Made by a program: the position numbers and the translations under genes. Of a stretch of DNA of 44,399 bases, positions 18,901-30,900 are shown one piece after another. Source of the DNA: a virus; IMG/VR virus record IMGVR_UViG_3300020312_000161, positions 1 to 44,399 of that record. One strand, given 5' to 3'. The notes beneath the pieces are model-generated. The model searched no databases and had not been told where the DNA came from. It worked only from the letters and a program-made list of their open reading frames with translations. How positions within the stretch are numbered: the stretch's first letter is position 1; each line of letters starts with the position of its first letter.

Positions 18901-20281
18901 TAATAAGTAACTTAGTGTATAATTGAACATCATACAAATAAGCATCAAATTCAGTTGAATTATCCTTATACTTAGAATCTACTAAACCAAAATTATAAAC
19001 TTTAGCATCACCAACCTTTTCACTACTAATACCTGTTTGTAAATCAATAGAATTTCTGAATGTTGTAATACCTTGAACACCATTCAATCTAAGTCTATTA
19101 CCTAATCTAAGATTAAATGTTTCTTCTATCTTATCTGATGTAGTTCTTGGTTTGTCTACATCAAGAGTTTCTCCAAATGTCTCATATTGATAACCTTTAA
19201 CATATGCAGTACCAGCAGATAATCTTACACATGCAAGAGACTCATCTGGAGTATTTCCTTCAGGAGTAGTATCAGTGGCATAAAATATACCTTCACTACC
19301 CATTCTATCATTCAAACTATCAAGAATATTGATAAAGAATGGATTTGTTGTATAATCTCCCGACTCATCGTGAGTTCTCTGAGCTAGATAATCTTCAATC
19401 CTATTATAGTCACTATTACCACTAAGTTGCTTTTCAACAATACCAGATCTTACCCTTAAAATCTCAATAAAATCTGTATCATCAAAATCATTAACATCCT
19501 TCTTAGCAAGTTTTAATTCTATTTTTAATCTATCTGCGCCTGGTGCAGCATAGTTTGAAAATCCTTTAGCGTTATCATATAGTCCTGGATCTTCCTTAGC
19601 ATTAATTGCACTTTCTACTACTTGTAAACCAACTCTAAATGATGGTTGATTATCATATTGATCTAATATAACAGTCTGTTGATTGACTCTTACAAAAGCA
19701 CCTCTTACGAAATATACACCACTAGAAATAGAAGCTGCAGATGCAGAACTACAAGAATCCTGTTGTATTGTGTTAGCAATAGATGAACCAGCGTTTATGG
19801 TAGTATTACCATAAGTAAGAGATTCTTCCATCAATAACAATTCAGAATCACGGAAGAAATCAAAAGATCCACTTGGACCTGGAGCCACATATTTTACATA
19901 TATTGTTGCAGTTGAAGTTCTAGACTCACTAGCAGGAATATAATTGATAACCTTTGCTTTAATACCTGATGTTTCTCCTTTTATTCTTTTTCCTACAAGA
20001 TCTTGTATATAAACTTCAACATCAGTTCCTAAATGTGTGGGATCTAACTGAACAGCAAAATAATCCCCATCATAAGTAATACCACCAGGGATCACTACGG
20101 AACCCTCTTTAAACATATGACTACCGAACTGTTCAATCTGATTCTGAAGAATAGACTGTAAGCTCGTTAATTCACGGGCTTGAACAGGTAATCCTGGTTT
20201 AAACAGAACCTTATGGTAATTATCGGACCTGTCAAAATCGTCGTAATAGGGACTTATATTCAGGTTAGTCTGTTGTGGCAT
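12968..20281 (-). CDS. DUF4815-type giant virion structural protein
   Basis: A 2437-aa protein. The N-terminus (MPQQTNLNISPYYDDFDRSD, then VLFKPGLPVQARELTSLQS, and GGITYDGDYFAV) is the DUF4815 signature of cyanophage baseplate/tail proteins. Residues about 1150-1175 form a short coiled coil after YTMRDIGDIEDRLEHLEE. Residues about 1560-1625 hold ten consecutive prolines, then VIINNTTFIDRTVTNNITV, then an Arg-rich patch (RRRQRRRSRRRRGRR). Next comes the conserved DPLAQSFKTDISGCYLTSID beta domain (about 1625-1800), GxGY repeats (about 1865-1950), a NNEVISYTSVG...RGVDNT module (about 2060-2110) and the C-terminal GTNQAQIPIIKNMRAIALA. The position after gp8 suggests a baseplate-periphery/tail-fibre connector such as T4 gp9-gp12 (inference). 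It follows the gp8 stop by 4 bp. Confidence 0.87.
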   Translation of the reverse strand: MPQQTNLNISPYYDDFDRSDNYHKVLFKPGLPVQARELTSLQSILQNQIEQFGSHMFKEGSVVIPGGITYDGDYFAVQLDPTHLGTDVEVYIQDLVGKRIKGETSGIKAKVINYIPASESRTSTATIYVKYVAPGPSGSFDFFRDSELLLMEESLTYGNTTINAGSSIANTIQQDSCSSASAASISSGVYFVRGAFVRVNQQTVILDQYDNQPSFRVGLQVVESAINAKEDPGLYDNAKGFSNYAAPGADRLKIELKLAKKDVNDFDDTDFIEILRVRSGIVEKQLSGNSDYNRIEDYLAQRTHDESGDYTTNPFFINILDSLNDRMGSEGIFYATDTTPEGNTPDESLACVRLSAGTAYVKGYQYETFGETLDVDKPRTTSDKIEETFNLRLGNRLRLNGVQGITTFRNSIDLQTGISSEKVGDAKVYNFGLVDSKYKDNSTEFDAYLYDVQLYTKLLINDPVSNAEVGQSAYIEGQESGATGYAVAAGAGSSTITLTQVSGHFQSGERLNFKGNQNLSRVVDKVISYSMDDVENVQQSNTFYAKKKLNLATPYNIGDSDVRIATNGDTTSTGNTFDRFKPGDIVIYYRSNQTLPNHNVVTSVAADGASMKLAALTTNSNLFTGTLPGSTFEGRIYKGEQQLTNEDNAGLYLKLPAPNISDIDFTGAELLLSDQVTGESTDANGVLVVNTSSLTLDDVTFVAFDQERYQVQYSSGTVANITQDQVVVTNSTLTINGLAFSESNIKVNVTVAKSNIKNKTKEYKRSEQVSIVYSSKDISGTNANSSNNDGLTQSGLYGVRVQDEEICLNYPDVANIVAVYESLDTNVPLFDKLVFTSTDPIFQNAVVGEVIIGEDTNAVARIVAIDAGSSSISIVYKTIDKFRLLETLLFQESNTSATLQSITLGKYKDVTNSFTLDKGQREQYYDYSRLLRVNESYVPTKQLLVVLDRYEIPSSDVGDVFTVNSYDSERFAKDIPAIGKSGIRATDTLDFRPRVATFVPNSATVSPFFPSNRVIDSGSRIVTPNESSKFKYQHYLGRIDKVILKTVGDVVIDKGIPSANPKPPADQPDAMTLATIVWPPYLFDTSNAQVYLIDNRRYTMRDIGDIEDRLEHLEEVTSLSLLEQKIENLQVKDADGLDRFKSGFFADSFKNKKLVDISSPIDIDVDRGHLKPLTDLSSIDMQLLPGTEQSPETLDFTQDFALLDENAVKTGRMVTLKYEEELFVDQNFATRVENLNPFLVHAYTGEMKLNPSSDNWINTQQTQTLSTQVIRRRVFDTRVSATTVDGGFGQDELSASTNEFVSNVERDDITSRNTYIAQETFDPFCRSRNIEYNCTGLRPETKFFQYFDSLGNVDVIPKVIGITNVIGAFTVGETITSLVNGETYRFRLCRPDHKKGPIAAPTTTFELNPLDRNETLPTAYSQGSTILNIDTAALATAAQGDFFGYLPEGAVVSGETSGAQATISDLNLWSDVYGDLAACIWLRDPFASPTPLARVRSGEREVKVTSDPNNVVYHKGSTANSVATAVYTAIGTTRIVQTDVSVTTLETTTIQRDVSLTFTNRRPPPPPPPPPPVIINNTTFIDRTVTNNITVTGRGGRGPQRRRQRRRSRRRRGRRGGDPLAQSFKTDISGCYLTSIDLYFYTMADPTIPCWFEVRTMELGQPTEQLVTPDARVVLTGNDVTLSNDASIATNIKFPSPIYLEPETEYCFVAGSPLNTWEIYTAEMGQTAINAQNLPSAAGRVYSNQFMVGSMFKSQNASTWTPCQFEDICFKIYSAKFVESDAVVTFQNPPVRANNGILPALNLNPIQTLPKKAALGITTTTNAGLIGTVFTVGRKVGDASATYRYGYIEDVGGPVQTGGTLAVGIQTNGEGYGTPSSSSVSTYAITGQGAGLKLGVTVGTGNSGITALTIQDDGQGYKVGDIVGIVTAEMSGAGSGVRIGINSLSGIDTLYLTNIQAEEFTNAASVNYFHDLGTVIDSGLDVTRYDETGSIYTGEYARVSCFNHGMYGPGNKVAISGAAPDTLPTVTSTTINSTTSSIAIGDSTGFDVFEGVLVSAANTAYAIINNEVISYTSVGINTLSGIVRGVDNTQPINHESGSPIQKYELAGVGLSKINKTHDVSTIGRNMDDYIIQIDREGRATDISGLTQPQLSFNAESYGGGSHCHSSKNMMFDTVTPVFDVTTPGPNDSLTVSLRTVSGTSVDGNETSFIDQGFEDFIVNQPTKLPTNRIVASEVNEDARLTNLFRNRSLTARVTLSNGEDETSSPMICLDTMAMKFSSNRINKPIDDNSYPLDKRSNQLTGDPHTSYYVSKLITIKQPASSLKVIFDAFKPASSDFRVLYSLLRPDSSEIDQKFILFPGYKNSVDTTGDGFGDTVIDPAKNDGRPDKYVTPGENFKEYQYTINDLEPYTGFVIKVVFSGTNQAQIPIIKNMRAIALA

Positions 20282-20285
20282 CGGT

Positions 20286-21863
20286 TTAGAATTCTAATAC
20301 GATTTTGATGTCTTCTTTTTGACGAACATTTCTTGAAATAGCAGGTCTATTGTCAAGATATATTATTTCGCCACTCCTCTTATTTATTTCACCGTCAGCA
20401 ACACCATTTGTGAACTGAACGCCTAGATCAACTACCTTACCAGCAGGTGTAGTTGTAGATATACCACTAAATGTAGAATCCACATTAACACTAAATGAAG
20501 TACTAGTTACTGCATTTGCTGAAGCACCAGATTGGAAATCAATAACAGGAGATTGTGTTGCAACATCCAAACTGTCAGTAGCATCAAATAATGACTGGTT
20601 ATAAGCTAAACTTCTATCTTGGAAGTACTTAATAACCTTAGTATCAATGTCGTAAGAAGCAACATATCCTCTAGCAGTACCAACTCCTGTAATATTCTGC
20701 TCAATAGCAGTTCCAATACCTAGAGATTGTGAAGTATCTCCAGTAAACTTAATTGATTTTAATGCTGAAAATTCAGAAGATTGTAAGTAGTTAGTACCAG
20801 CAACACCAACTGCAGTTGGGTTTCTAATCAATCCGACTTGTGCAAATCTAGTATCAGAAGCAAAATCGTAAGAAGATGCGTCAAATCTAGTATAAATTAG
20901 AACCTTATCAGTACCTAATTCTTTGTATGCATTGTATCCATGCCCATTTGAGGGAGGAATAATCGGCGTGAGCTTAGCAAACTTTGTAGCAGAACCGTTG
21001 ATAGAAGAAAGATCAACCCTTCCATAACTATACCCCCTACCACCACTAGTAACTTGAGCTGAGATGATTTGACCTTGAGTATTCGTTAGTATCCTAACTT
21101 TACCTCCAGTTCCATCACCAATAATATCAACTTCAATAGGACTTGATAGGAAATTATATCCTACCCCAGCTTCATCAATTGAAACTACCTTAATCTGATT
21201 ATTATTTGTTTCAGAATCTCCATTTTCTCTAACAACCTTAACATCGGCATCAGTTGTTGTTTCCCATTCATTAGGAACAGCAATATATTCAGTGGAGTCA
21301 AACTTCACGATATCCGCAGGAGGAACCGTGAACATGTATTTCCAAAGATAAGTGTCACCACTTACACCAGCAGCAGATGGTTCAAGGTCAGTAAATGTTG
21401 GTTCATCAAGAGATGCGCTTGCAATAGTACTAATACCAGCAGAACCATTATTGATACAAACATAGACTCTATAGTCTTTGTTCATAACATAGTAGTTTGC
21501 TGAATAAAGTCTACTTGAATTGGAAACTAAAGAACGATTAGTCGTACTATAGTCATGACGGTACATATCATATGATGTACCTTTAGTCCAAGTAACCTTT
21601 CTAATTAATCTTCTAACATCACCAGGAAAAACTTTCCTACCAAATAACATAGTATCATATACATGGTTATTGTAATTGATACTATCAACAGGTGATGGTG
21701 GTTGAATAGTGGTACTATTCCAAGTATCTGTTCTTCCGAATCCCGACACTGTAGGATTTGCTAATCCGAGGAAAGCATAGTAAGAGTTATTTCCACTAGT
21801 AACATCATCCATGAAGTTATTAGCGTTAATAATCCTAAACTGATCGGTTATAATTGCTGCCAT
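20286..21863 (-). CDS. 8: Baseplate wedge protein, T4 gp8 homologue, enlarged
   Basis: A 525-aa protein; T4 gp8 has 334. The start IITDQFRIINANNF matches T4 IVTSKFR, and YAFLGLANP...GRTDTWNSTT matches ITFGRSEPWS. YLWKYMFTVPPADIVKF...YIAVPNEWE matches YVWEYLFEIPPD...YIVVPWPEE. The C-terminus RSGEIIYLDNRPAISRNVRQ with KIVLEF corresponds to T4 HSGEMIYMENRPPII...INILFTF. gp8 is a dimeric component of each baseplate wedge and binds gp7, gp6 and gp10. Extra length comes from a GxGY module at about residues 225-275 (DEAGVGYNFLSSPIEVDI, SGGRGYSYGRVDLS) and a beta-rich segment about 300-470. It has its own late promoter. Confidence 0.93.
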   Translation of the reverse strand: MAAIITDQFRIINANNFMDDVTSGNNSYYAFLGLANPTVSGFGRTDTWNSTTIQPPSPVDSINYNNHVYDTMLFGRKVFPGDVRRLIRKVTWTKGTSYDMYRHDYSTTNRSLVSNSSRLYSANYYVMNKDYRVYVCINNGSAGISTIASASLDEPTFTDLEPSAAGVSGDTYLWKYMFTVPPADIVKFDSTEYIAVPNEWETTTDADVKVVRENGDSETNNNQIKVVSIDEAGVGYNFLSSPIEVDIIGDGTGGKVRILTNTQGQIISAQVTSGGRGYSYGRVDLSSINGSATKFAKLTPIIPPSNGHGYNAYKELGTDKVLIYTRFDASSYDFASDTRFAQVGLIRNPTAVGVAGTNYLQSSEFSALKSIKFTGDTSQSLGIGTAIEQNITGVGTARGYVASYDIDTKVIKYFQDRSLAYNQSLFDATDSLDVATQSPVIDFQSGASANAVTSTSFSVNVDSTFSGISTTTPAGKVVDLGVQFTNGVADGEINKRSGEIIYLDNRPAISRNVRQKEDIKIVLEF

Positions 21864-21897
21864 TGCAATGTTCTAGTGTGAGGTCTTACTATTTTGG

Positions 21898-21905
21898 TAT
21901 TTATA
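21898..21905 (-). promoter_or_regulatory. T4-type late promoter box (TATAAATA) before gp8
   Basis: An exact TATAAATA on the minus strand, in the 50-bp gap between the giant gp7-like stop and the gp8 ATG at 21863, 34 bp upstream of the start. Exact match and position support a late promoter for gp8 and the DUF4815 gene. Confidence 0.8.
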
Positions 21906-21913
21906 ATGAAAAA

Positions 21914-24900
21914 TTAAAGTTTCTTGCCAAGAGCACCAGTATTACGCAAACCAATATTCCTTCTTTGGACAATTGGCCACTTATCTAGGTCTGGATTATA
22001 GTCAAGTCCCTTAACAGTTAAACTTAGAGGATACTTGACATCTCTTATTGCTGAAGAGAAGCGTCCCCATGTAATTCTTCCTGCAGGATGTAAGGTTGAT
22101 CCAACACCAACCAATCCGCTAACATCAGTTCCAGAATGGATATTACATGTGATAACACCTGTTCTAGCACTTCCGTCCCATGATAATGCTGATGCATAAT
22201 ATATATTATCCACTTCATATGTACTAATACCAATAACATCAGAATCATGTGTATCAGTACTTGTAATAACTCCAGCAGCAGGTGTTATACCTGTACCATA
22301 GAGTTTAAATGGATACCCTTCTTTAAAGTCTTGGACAAAGGAAGAGTTTTCTGAATTAACTAAATTGTTAGTATCAAGTTGAATAACAAGTCCAAGATCA
22401 GTACCAATACCAGTAGAAGTAGTAATACCAGTAACTAAACCAATATAACCCTTAACATCGGTATTTAAAGGATCAATATCATTCCAGTATTCCCAGTTAA
22501 CACCTGCTTGTGCAGTTGTACCAATACCAACACCATAAACATAAAGTCCAAAATCATCATCTAACAATCCATCAATATCTCTAAAGTTTGCTACATGATC
22601 AACAAACAGTGAAGTATCAGTTGATGCATAAGAAGCAATAACATTAGCATTTGGATAGAATTGTGCTTCCATAGAATCTCTTGCTTTGGAAACTAATCCA
22701 CCAGCAAATACTCTATCGACTTTCTGCTTATTCCATCTCATTGGTTTGTAGTTGTCGTTATTGACTCCTCCTCCTTGATAGAATGGAGTTTCAACAACAG
22801 ACGCTGTTGCTATTCTAACAACAATTCTTGGATCTCTTTGAGCTAAGTTAGTGTTGTCTTTTGCAACTTGGTTTAATTCAAGATCGGCACTCTTGAATAG
22901 TTCTACAGAATCACCTTCCTTAATAATCTCATTAACATCAAAGAATATACTATCAGTACCAACAGTTCCTCTATAGAAGAATATGAACACATCATCTTCT
23001 ATAGTAGGCGCAGTCTCAAACGAAACTGATGTTCCACCTCTAAATGTATAATGTTTGTTTGGTTCCTGAAGAACACCATTGACAAATATTAGTAGAACTG
23101 GTCCAAGATCTATTTGTCTAGAATCTGCATCATTGTTATCAATCTCAAAACTAATTAATTGATTCTGATAATACAATGGATACCTTAATCTTTCACCGTC
23201 TTGGAATGGTCTAATATTATCAATATAATCTAAATTACCAAACTGCCATGAAGCAATATCATCATTGAATATATTAGTTACTTCAATCTCAAATGGTTTG
23301 AATAAATCACCAGCATCAGGGTCAGTTGATAATCCAACCAATCCAAATTTATCACCTACTCTAAATCCATATCCAGGTTTTGATAAAGTCCACGCAGAAA
23401 TTTCATTTAACAAGAACTCTGGTCCAGTTGAATATCCAACATATTGAGTAGATAGACCAACAACATCTACAGTAATAGAAGCACCAACACCTGTTACTGT
23501 AGTGTTACCAAGACCAACTCTATAATTACCTTCAATACTTAGATATTCTCCGCTTGGTGCAGGTGAATTAATAACTGTATTCTTAGAATATCCAGATCCA
23601 CCATTATCAATACTGTATATCAAACTACCACCAGCACCAACAATTGCTGTAATTGTTGCACCAATACCATAAGGTGAGTTACCTGGATCAGTTACACCAA
23701 TAGCAGTTATTGTACCAAGATCTGTAGTATAACCAGATCCATATGTTAATTCGCAATAGTAGATAGAAGCAGTACCACCGCTATGATAAGAGTGTGGGAT
23801 TGTGCTTATACCAGCATTAACTCTGAATGTTCTAGTAGAAACAATACCAGTTACATCTAGCTGTTGATCATAATCAGGGTAAATGTTAGTTGTTAAACCA
23901 ACTCTTACTGTACCACCACCTGTATAAGGATGCGCTAATGTAGATATACCAACGAATGTTGTAAAGGATGTAGTAGTTCCTACAGACCTTACAGTGTAAT
24001 AATATCCTTGAACACCGCTAGGATAAGTCTTAGCACCATATGTACAAGTAACGCCAATACCTGCTAACTTAAAGTTCTCAGGTTTTACTAATCCATGATT
24101 AGCAGCAGTAAATTGAAGAATACCAGTTGCAGGATTATAAGTTGCATTTGTTGGTGTTAATGCTGCACCAGTCCAAGAATCAATATAAAGTGCGCTAGAA
24201 GCAGCACTAACAAATTGATGTGTATATCCACCACCATACTGAACTGCTCCAGTTGTAGCACCTTGGAAGGTATGAGCGTAATTTCCACCAGAAACTACAG
24301 CGTTAGTTGCTTCATGTCCTGCACCAATATCATAATGATGGTTGCTAGTATCAGTTGAAACACCAACTTGAAGTGTAATATATCCAGTTTGTTTCTTAAT
24401 ACCACCTGTAGTTGCACTATCAAATGTATGTGCAAATTGATGAGCAGGACCAGATTTACCAACATCAACCGCAAATGTATCTACAGTTGTGCTCGCAATA
24501 GAAACCCACTTACCACTAATAGGATCGGAAGATCTTGGATATGTATGAGGAATTCTGTAATGATCCTTAGCGCACTTAAGTGATATTGAATTATCATCAA
24601 ATTTAACTCTGTCGTTGTTCATAAATCCATGACCAGCGACTGTTACAGTCATAATACCAGCATTAGGATCATATACTGCATTAGTTGCTGTATGAGAACT
24701 GGATCCAACAGAATGAATACCAATTGGTTGATCAAATGCTCTATCACGCTTCTGATCCATGCTACCAACACCAGCAGCTTGGAAGGTGTGACCATAAGCA
24801 CCACCACCATGAACTTGTGCTCTCTTAATAGCACCAGTTACACCAGATGAGAATATATGATCTGACTGTCCATCCAGACCAGACTTCATACCATTCACTC

Positions 24901-27900
24901 TGAATGTATTGGTAGTTACATTAGATACCTTAATCCACTTACCGCTATAAGGATCTGTTTCTCTAGGATATGCATGTACAGTACTGTAATCATCCATCTC
25001 ACAAGTGAATGAAACTGCACCAGTTTCAAACATAACATAATCACCATTACTTAATCCATGATTAGCAGAGGTAACAGTCATGATACCTACACCACCATCA
25101 TACTGCGTACCAGATTCAGCAGTTAGTCCTTCATGCGGTACATAATGATGAGTTGAAATATTTGTGGATGGTTGTGACGCTAAAACTTGGAAAGAAATCG
25201 TATTTGCGCTAGTAGAAGCAATAGAAACCGCAGTGGTGAATCCAGGATCACTCGATCTTGGATATTTGTGAACACTTTGATATGTGTCTAATCCACACCT
25301 AAATGACATCGATTCAGGTGAAATTTGGATAGATTGACCAGTCATGAAACTATGGTCACCAATAGTAGCTGTTACGATGCCAGCAGTGGGGTCGTAGATC
25401 GCCGAGGAGATGCTATAAGGTGCTATAGGTGACTTACCTACCTCTACACTAAATGAAGTGGTTCCTATGCCTGTTATTGGCAACCACTTACCACTAACAG
25501 GATCAGATGATCTTGGATAAGTCTTCGTAGAAGTACCGCCATCCATGTCGCACTTGAAGGAAATAGAGTCATTATCGAATCTAATCCAATCGCCATCATG
25601 AATAAGTCTGCCGCCAGGTACAACTGTAACAGTCATAATGCCAGCATTTGCATCATAAACTGCGCCATTTACAGTTTGAGTATCAATTGTATTTCGTGGA
25701 TATGCGTGAGAAGAAATATAGCTATCATTAGCACAACGGAAGATAAGTGATCCAGTCGCTAACTTAATTGCAGTTTGTTCTGCTAATCCATGTTGACCAA
25801 TATTAAGATCAAGGAATCCCGTTGTAGGTGTGTAAGTTGCAGTAGTGACACTATAATTGACAGTAGGTGATGTACCAACAGTAATAGCAATACCAGTTGC
25901 AGTAGTAGATGCAACGGAAATTGCGGTATCGAAGTATGGATCAGATGGTCTAGGATAAGACTTAGTTTGACTATTTCCATCCATAGCACACTTGAAGTCA
26001 AGTGAACTACCCTTAATCTTGATAGTTTTACCTGCCATAATATTATGGTTAGGTATAGTCATTGTCATAATACCAGCTACAGGATCGTAGATAGCATTAG
26101 TAGGTGTCCAACCAACATTAGTAGTAATACCAACAAATACATCAAAAGTATTAGCAGTGACATTCCTTACTTCGAGGAACTTGTCATTTACAGGATCAGA
26201 TGCTCTTGGATATGTGTGATTTGTTGCATATCCATCTTGATCACATGTAAATGTCAAAGCATCTGTAGCAATACCAATCAAATTAGGATCAGTAAAGTTA
26301 TGATTACCATCAGCAATAATTGTTGCAATACCACTAACATGATCATATACAAAGGAAGTTATTCCAATAGTAGTTCCATATCCAAGACCAGACTTACCAA
26401 CATTGATAGTAATACTATCTGCAGTAGTTGTGGCAGAACCAATCTTATTATGGAAAGGATCAGTTATTCTAGGATATGCATGATTTGTTGCGTATCCATC
26501 CTTATCACAACTCATTGTGATTGATCCTGTAGCAAGTCCTACAAGATTGTTATTAGCATATACCAGACCCACAGCAGTAGATCCGATAGATAATGTCATC
26601 GCACCTGTTAATGCGTTATACCTAACATCAGATACATCTGCATAAACTAGAGTTGAAATACCAACATTTAAACTAAATGAAGTAGTTGAAGTAGTTGTTA
26701 TACCAGTTGTTACACCGCTAATTGGATCAGTACTACGAGGATAAGTATGCTGAGTAGCATGATTATCTCTAGAGCAAGTATATGTTAATGAATTATTATC
26801 AAGAGTAATAGTATCACCTGTCATCATGCCATGACCAGAAGCAAATGATAGTGTTAGTACACCAGTACTTGCGTCATAAGTAGATCCATTTGGACTCTTC
26901 TGATTACCTGATTCTGCACCACTTTGAACATTAACCGCATTAGTAGCAGTACCACCAGCCCAAGTATGTACATAATCACCACCCATTATTAGAGCATTGG
27001 ATGTAGCACTTCTAAAGACATGCTTATAACCAATACACTCCATTTGGAGTCCATTGAGGTAAACAGTTTCAGCTACATCAAGATTATGAGGTCCAACTGT
27101 ACTGACCTCCATAATTCCAGATACATTATCATAGTATGCAGTTTCAATAGCAACACGCCTTCCTTCTGTAGGGAAACCAACAACATCTACAATTACACCA
27201 TCTTCAATTACTGGTCTTACATTAGCACCTACAAATGGAGCATATCCTCTACCTGGAGTAGAAGCAACAGAAACAATAATACCACCTCTAGGTAACTGGT
27301 TTTCATTTACATCTCCTATGTCTATTATAGGCGTTTCATATCCAATAGAACTAATACCTGTAAACACTACACTAGCAATTCCTGCGCTAGGGTTGTCTAG
27401 AATCTTGAAGTTGGAATTAGTATTATTTTCACTATAAGGTGCTTGGAAGATATTATTAATGAATAATACACCATTACCACCAGTTGAACCAATACCAGTA
27501 ACAGCAACACCAATAGATGTTAATGGATAAGTAGTTTCTAACCCATCAAAATTATTAGAAATATCATCAAATACTTGGTTCTTACTATAATCTTGTCTTA
27601 AGAAGGTTCTTCCACCAAAACTTGCTCTAGCATATGGTAAGTTAGACGCATTAATAATACCTAAGTCACCACCAAGAGGTGCTTGTGTGAAATGAACCTG
27701 ACTATCTAAGATCTGGAATGATCCTCTAAAGAGTCTAACATCTTGACCAGCAGCATGTGGAGTAGCTGCAGTACCTACAGCACCTCTTTCAATTTCTACA
27801 AGAGTCCAAGTACCAATACCAACTACAGGACCAATCTTATTAGTACCAAATCCAACTGTTCTTACAATAGAGTATTCATCTTCAATCTTAAGTAAATCTC

Positions 27901-30900
27901 CAGATCTAATAGAACCAATACCACTCAAAACAAATGCAGTTACAAATCCTGCAACAGGTTCTTCTAATGTATAGTTAATTGCGGTATAAGATAATGGTTT
28001 CTGTACAAGACCACTAATAGAGATCATAGACTTAGAATCTCTCTTTCTCATAGAGAATCTATGCTGATTACCAGCACCAGTATTTTCGATAAAGGTTACC
28101 GCAGCACCTGCTATAGCATCATTTTCTGTTAATGCAATTCTGTACTGTTGATTATTATCTTTGATGCAATAGACAGTTTCTGGCAAATATCCAGTTACAC
28201 CAGCACCAGTACTGTAGATAAGAGCAGATCCACCAATACCAATAAGGTTAGAATCTGGTTTATAGGTTAATTGCTCATAATTAGAGAAGAAGTGCTTTTG
28301 ACTAAAGATACCAGAGTTATAAGATATTGCTGAAGGATCCGCAATATTTGTTTCACGAGCATAGATAGGTATTCCTTGATAAGTCAAATCAAATGATTTG
28401 ATGTTTCTATTGTTAATACCAAGGTAAAGTGATTGGTTAGCATTTTCATATACTTGACCATAATTAATTTCACCAATACCACCAATACTACCATTAGGGT
28501 CTAATACTTTGTATAATACTTCATTGTAAGCAGTAACACTAACAATACCAGCAACTGATGGGTGGAATTCTAATCCATAAGTACCATCAGATCTATAAGT
28601 AGTTCCAAATGTTCCTATACCAGTTGTAGAACCAACAGATGCGAGTGGGGTTTCGGTAAGGAATGTTTGACTCTTCTCAGGATCAGATAACATATAAATC
28701 TGATGTAATGATTGAGTTGCGCCATAAGAAACATGAATTGTAGACTTAACAGATAAATCTGTAAGACTTGTTATACCAACAATTGTAGAAATGCCAGCTT
28801 TTGATTGACTGGTAACTTCAAATCTTCCTGTCCTTTCTGTACCATCTGGAGTAAATGGAATCTTAAATCTATAATTATTTGCACCAACAGTAGATGGATC
28901 AACTATAATAGACTTATATTTTACAGATACTGTATTTGTACGACCATTTTCAAAATCAAACTTAACTAAACCACCTTCAATCTTAGATGTTACTGTACCA
29001 ATAAAGTTTGGACCAGAAAGACCACTTAGATTTTGTTTTGAGTTAAATGATGCTAATTCGGTCAAATATGTGTCAACACCATTATGCATAATTGCATATT
29101 CTAAGTAATCAACTTGTTTTGGTGAATTTGGACCAGGATTATCAATAACTAGTACTTGTACAACACCAGCTTGTGAAGAAGTAGTAGATATTCCAAAAAT
29201 ATTACCTGTAACCGAAACTCCAAGAGTACTTGCTGCACCAATTTGTGCTACACCACCTTCTAGTCTAATATGACCAAATGCTGTATTTCCAGTACCTATA
29301 GAATCTGAAAAATATGTTTGTAATGACTTAACTTCATAATCTGTGTCAAATGGCTCATTTGGACGGACAATTAACTGTGTTTCTGATTTCGCAGGAGAAT
29401 ACTCAGTATCAAATGTGACATATCCAGTAGAAAGACCAACTTGATCATAATTCTTCATTTCATTCTTCTGAAGAAGATAAGTATCTTCATCAACAGTTAC
29501 TGAAATAAATTCATTAAACTGATACTGGTTTTTAGTAGGATCTTCTGCTTGATGAACAGTTTGTGTTAAGAATCTTTGGAAGAACCTTCCTGCAGGATAA
29601 GTAGCAACAATTCTATAATCACTCAAATCATTAGACTCATTAGACACAAATTTAGGACTAATATCGTCAATATTAAGAACTCTATTTGTTTTGTTTAAAA
29701 TAAAGTCAGAAAGTCGAGTATTTCTTAATTCTACAAATTTAGAGATATTACCTTGAGATTCAAAATCTCTTGCCATATCAAATGGGTATATTGAGTCAAC
29801 TCTAAGAGGATCTCCAATAAAGTCAAGAACTAATCCACCAGCGTCTTCTGCTGGAATATTTGTTTCACCTGGATCACCCAATGCCATAACTTCAGTATTG
29901 GCAAAGTTTTTAAGTCCAGATGGATGAACTATATCATTAACAAAGGTAATTAAATCTTCATATGTCTTAGGACTGTCAATTGCATAAGACATATTTTGAT
30001 AATAATCATTATCTGGCAATACTTGATTACCATCATTAATAATTCCAACATTATCCCTCCAACCAACTAATGTCTTAACAGAAGACGCTATATTAAAACT
30101 TCCTGCAAATTCCTTAATACCAACAATCCTACACTGAGAACCACTTAATTTACCTATCAATATATCATCAATTTCTAAAGGCTCAGCACCACTAACTATA
30201 ATTTTAGCAGCATTAGAGTCAATAAAATCCAAAGCAACATCTGCGATAGGATTGTTATTTCGTTTAAATGGTTCATTTTCAATAAATCTTGATGATCCCT
30301 TAATAACTTCAAATTTAGCAATATAATCTTCTTGAGTCAATTGACCAAATCCATAAGCAACTGTTGCACCAGTACCAGGATTAGTACTGATTCCATTTAA
30401 ATCAAAAGTAACTTCTCTTGGGTTAACAGCATCATTGTAATCAGTAACTTCAATTGAAGCAAATTTATAATCTCCAGAGTTATATCCAGTACCACTTCCA
30501 GCATCTATTGCAACACCTTCAATTTGCATTTTATCACCAATCTTTATTGGTTCTTTAACATAACCTAAAACAGGAGTAGTAATTGTACAGGTTAATATTC
30601 CTGCAGCTGCTTGTACATTAAGGATACTAAGACCATTACTATTTCTAACAGGAGCAATACCGTAATCATTACCAGACAATCCAATTGGAGGTACTGAAAT
30701 GGTTGCGCTAGTGACAGCAGAATCGCTTAATTCACAAGTAATAAGTCCATTATCTAAAATATCACCAGTTCCTTTATCAAATAAAACTAAAGCTGGTGCA
30801 GTGATGTAGAATTTACCACCATAAACAACATTAACTTCTTCAAGAGTCCCAAAATTATCAATATTGATAACTCTAGGAACAAAAGCATCTGGTTTAAGAG

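Noticed and set aside
26045-26524. Plus-strand 159-codon reading
   Set aside because: Rich in Ser, Ile, Cys and Asn with no pattern; it is the antisense shadow of the Cys-Asp-YPR repeats.
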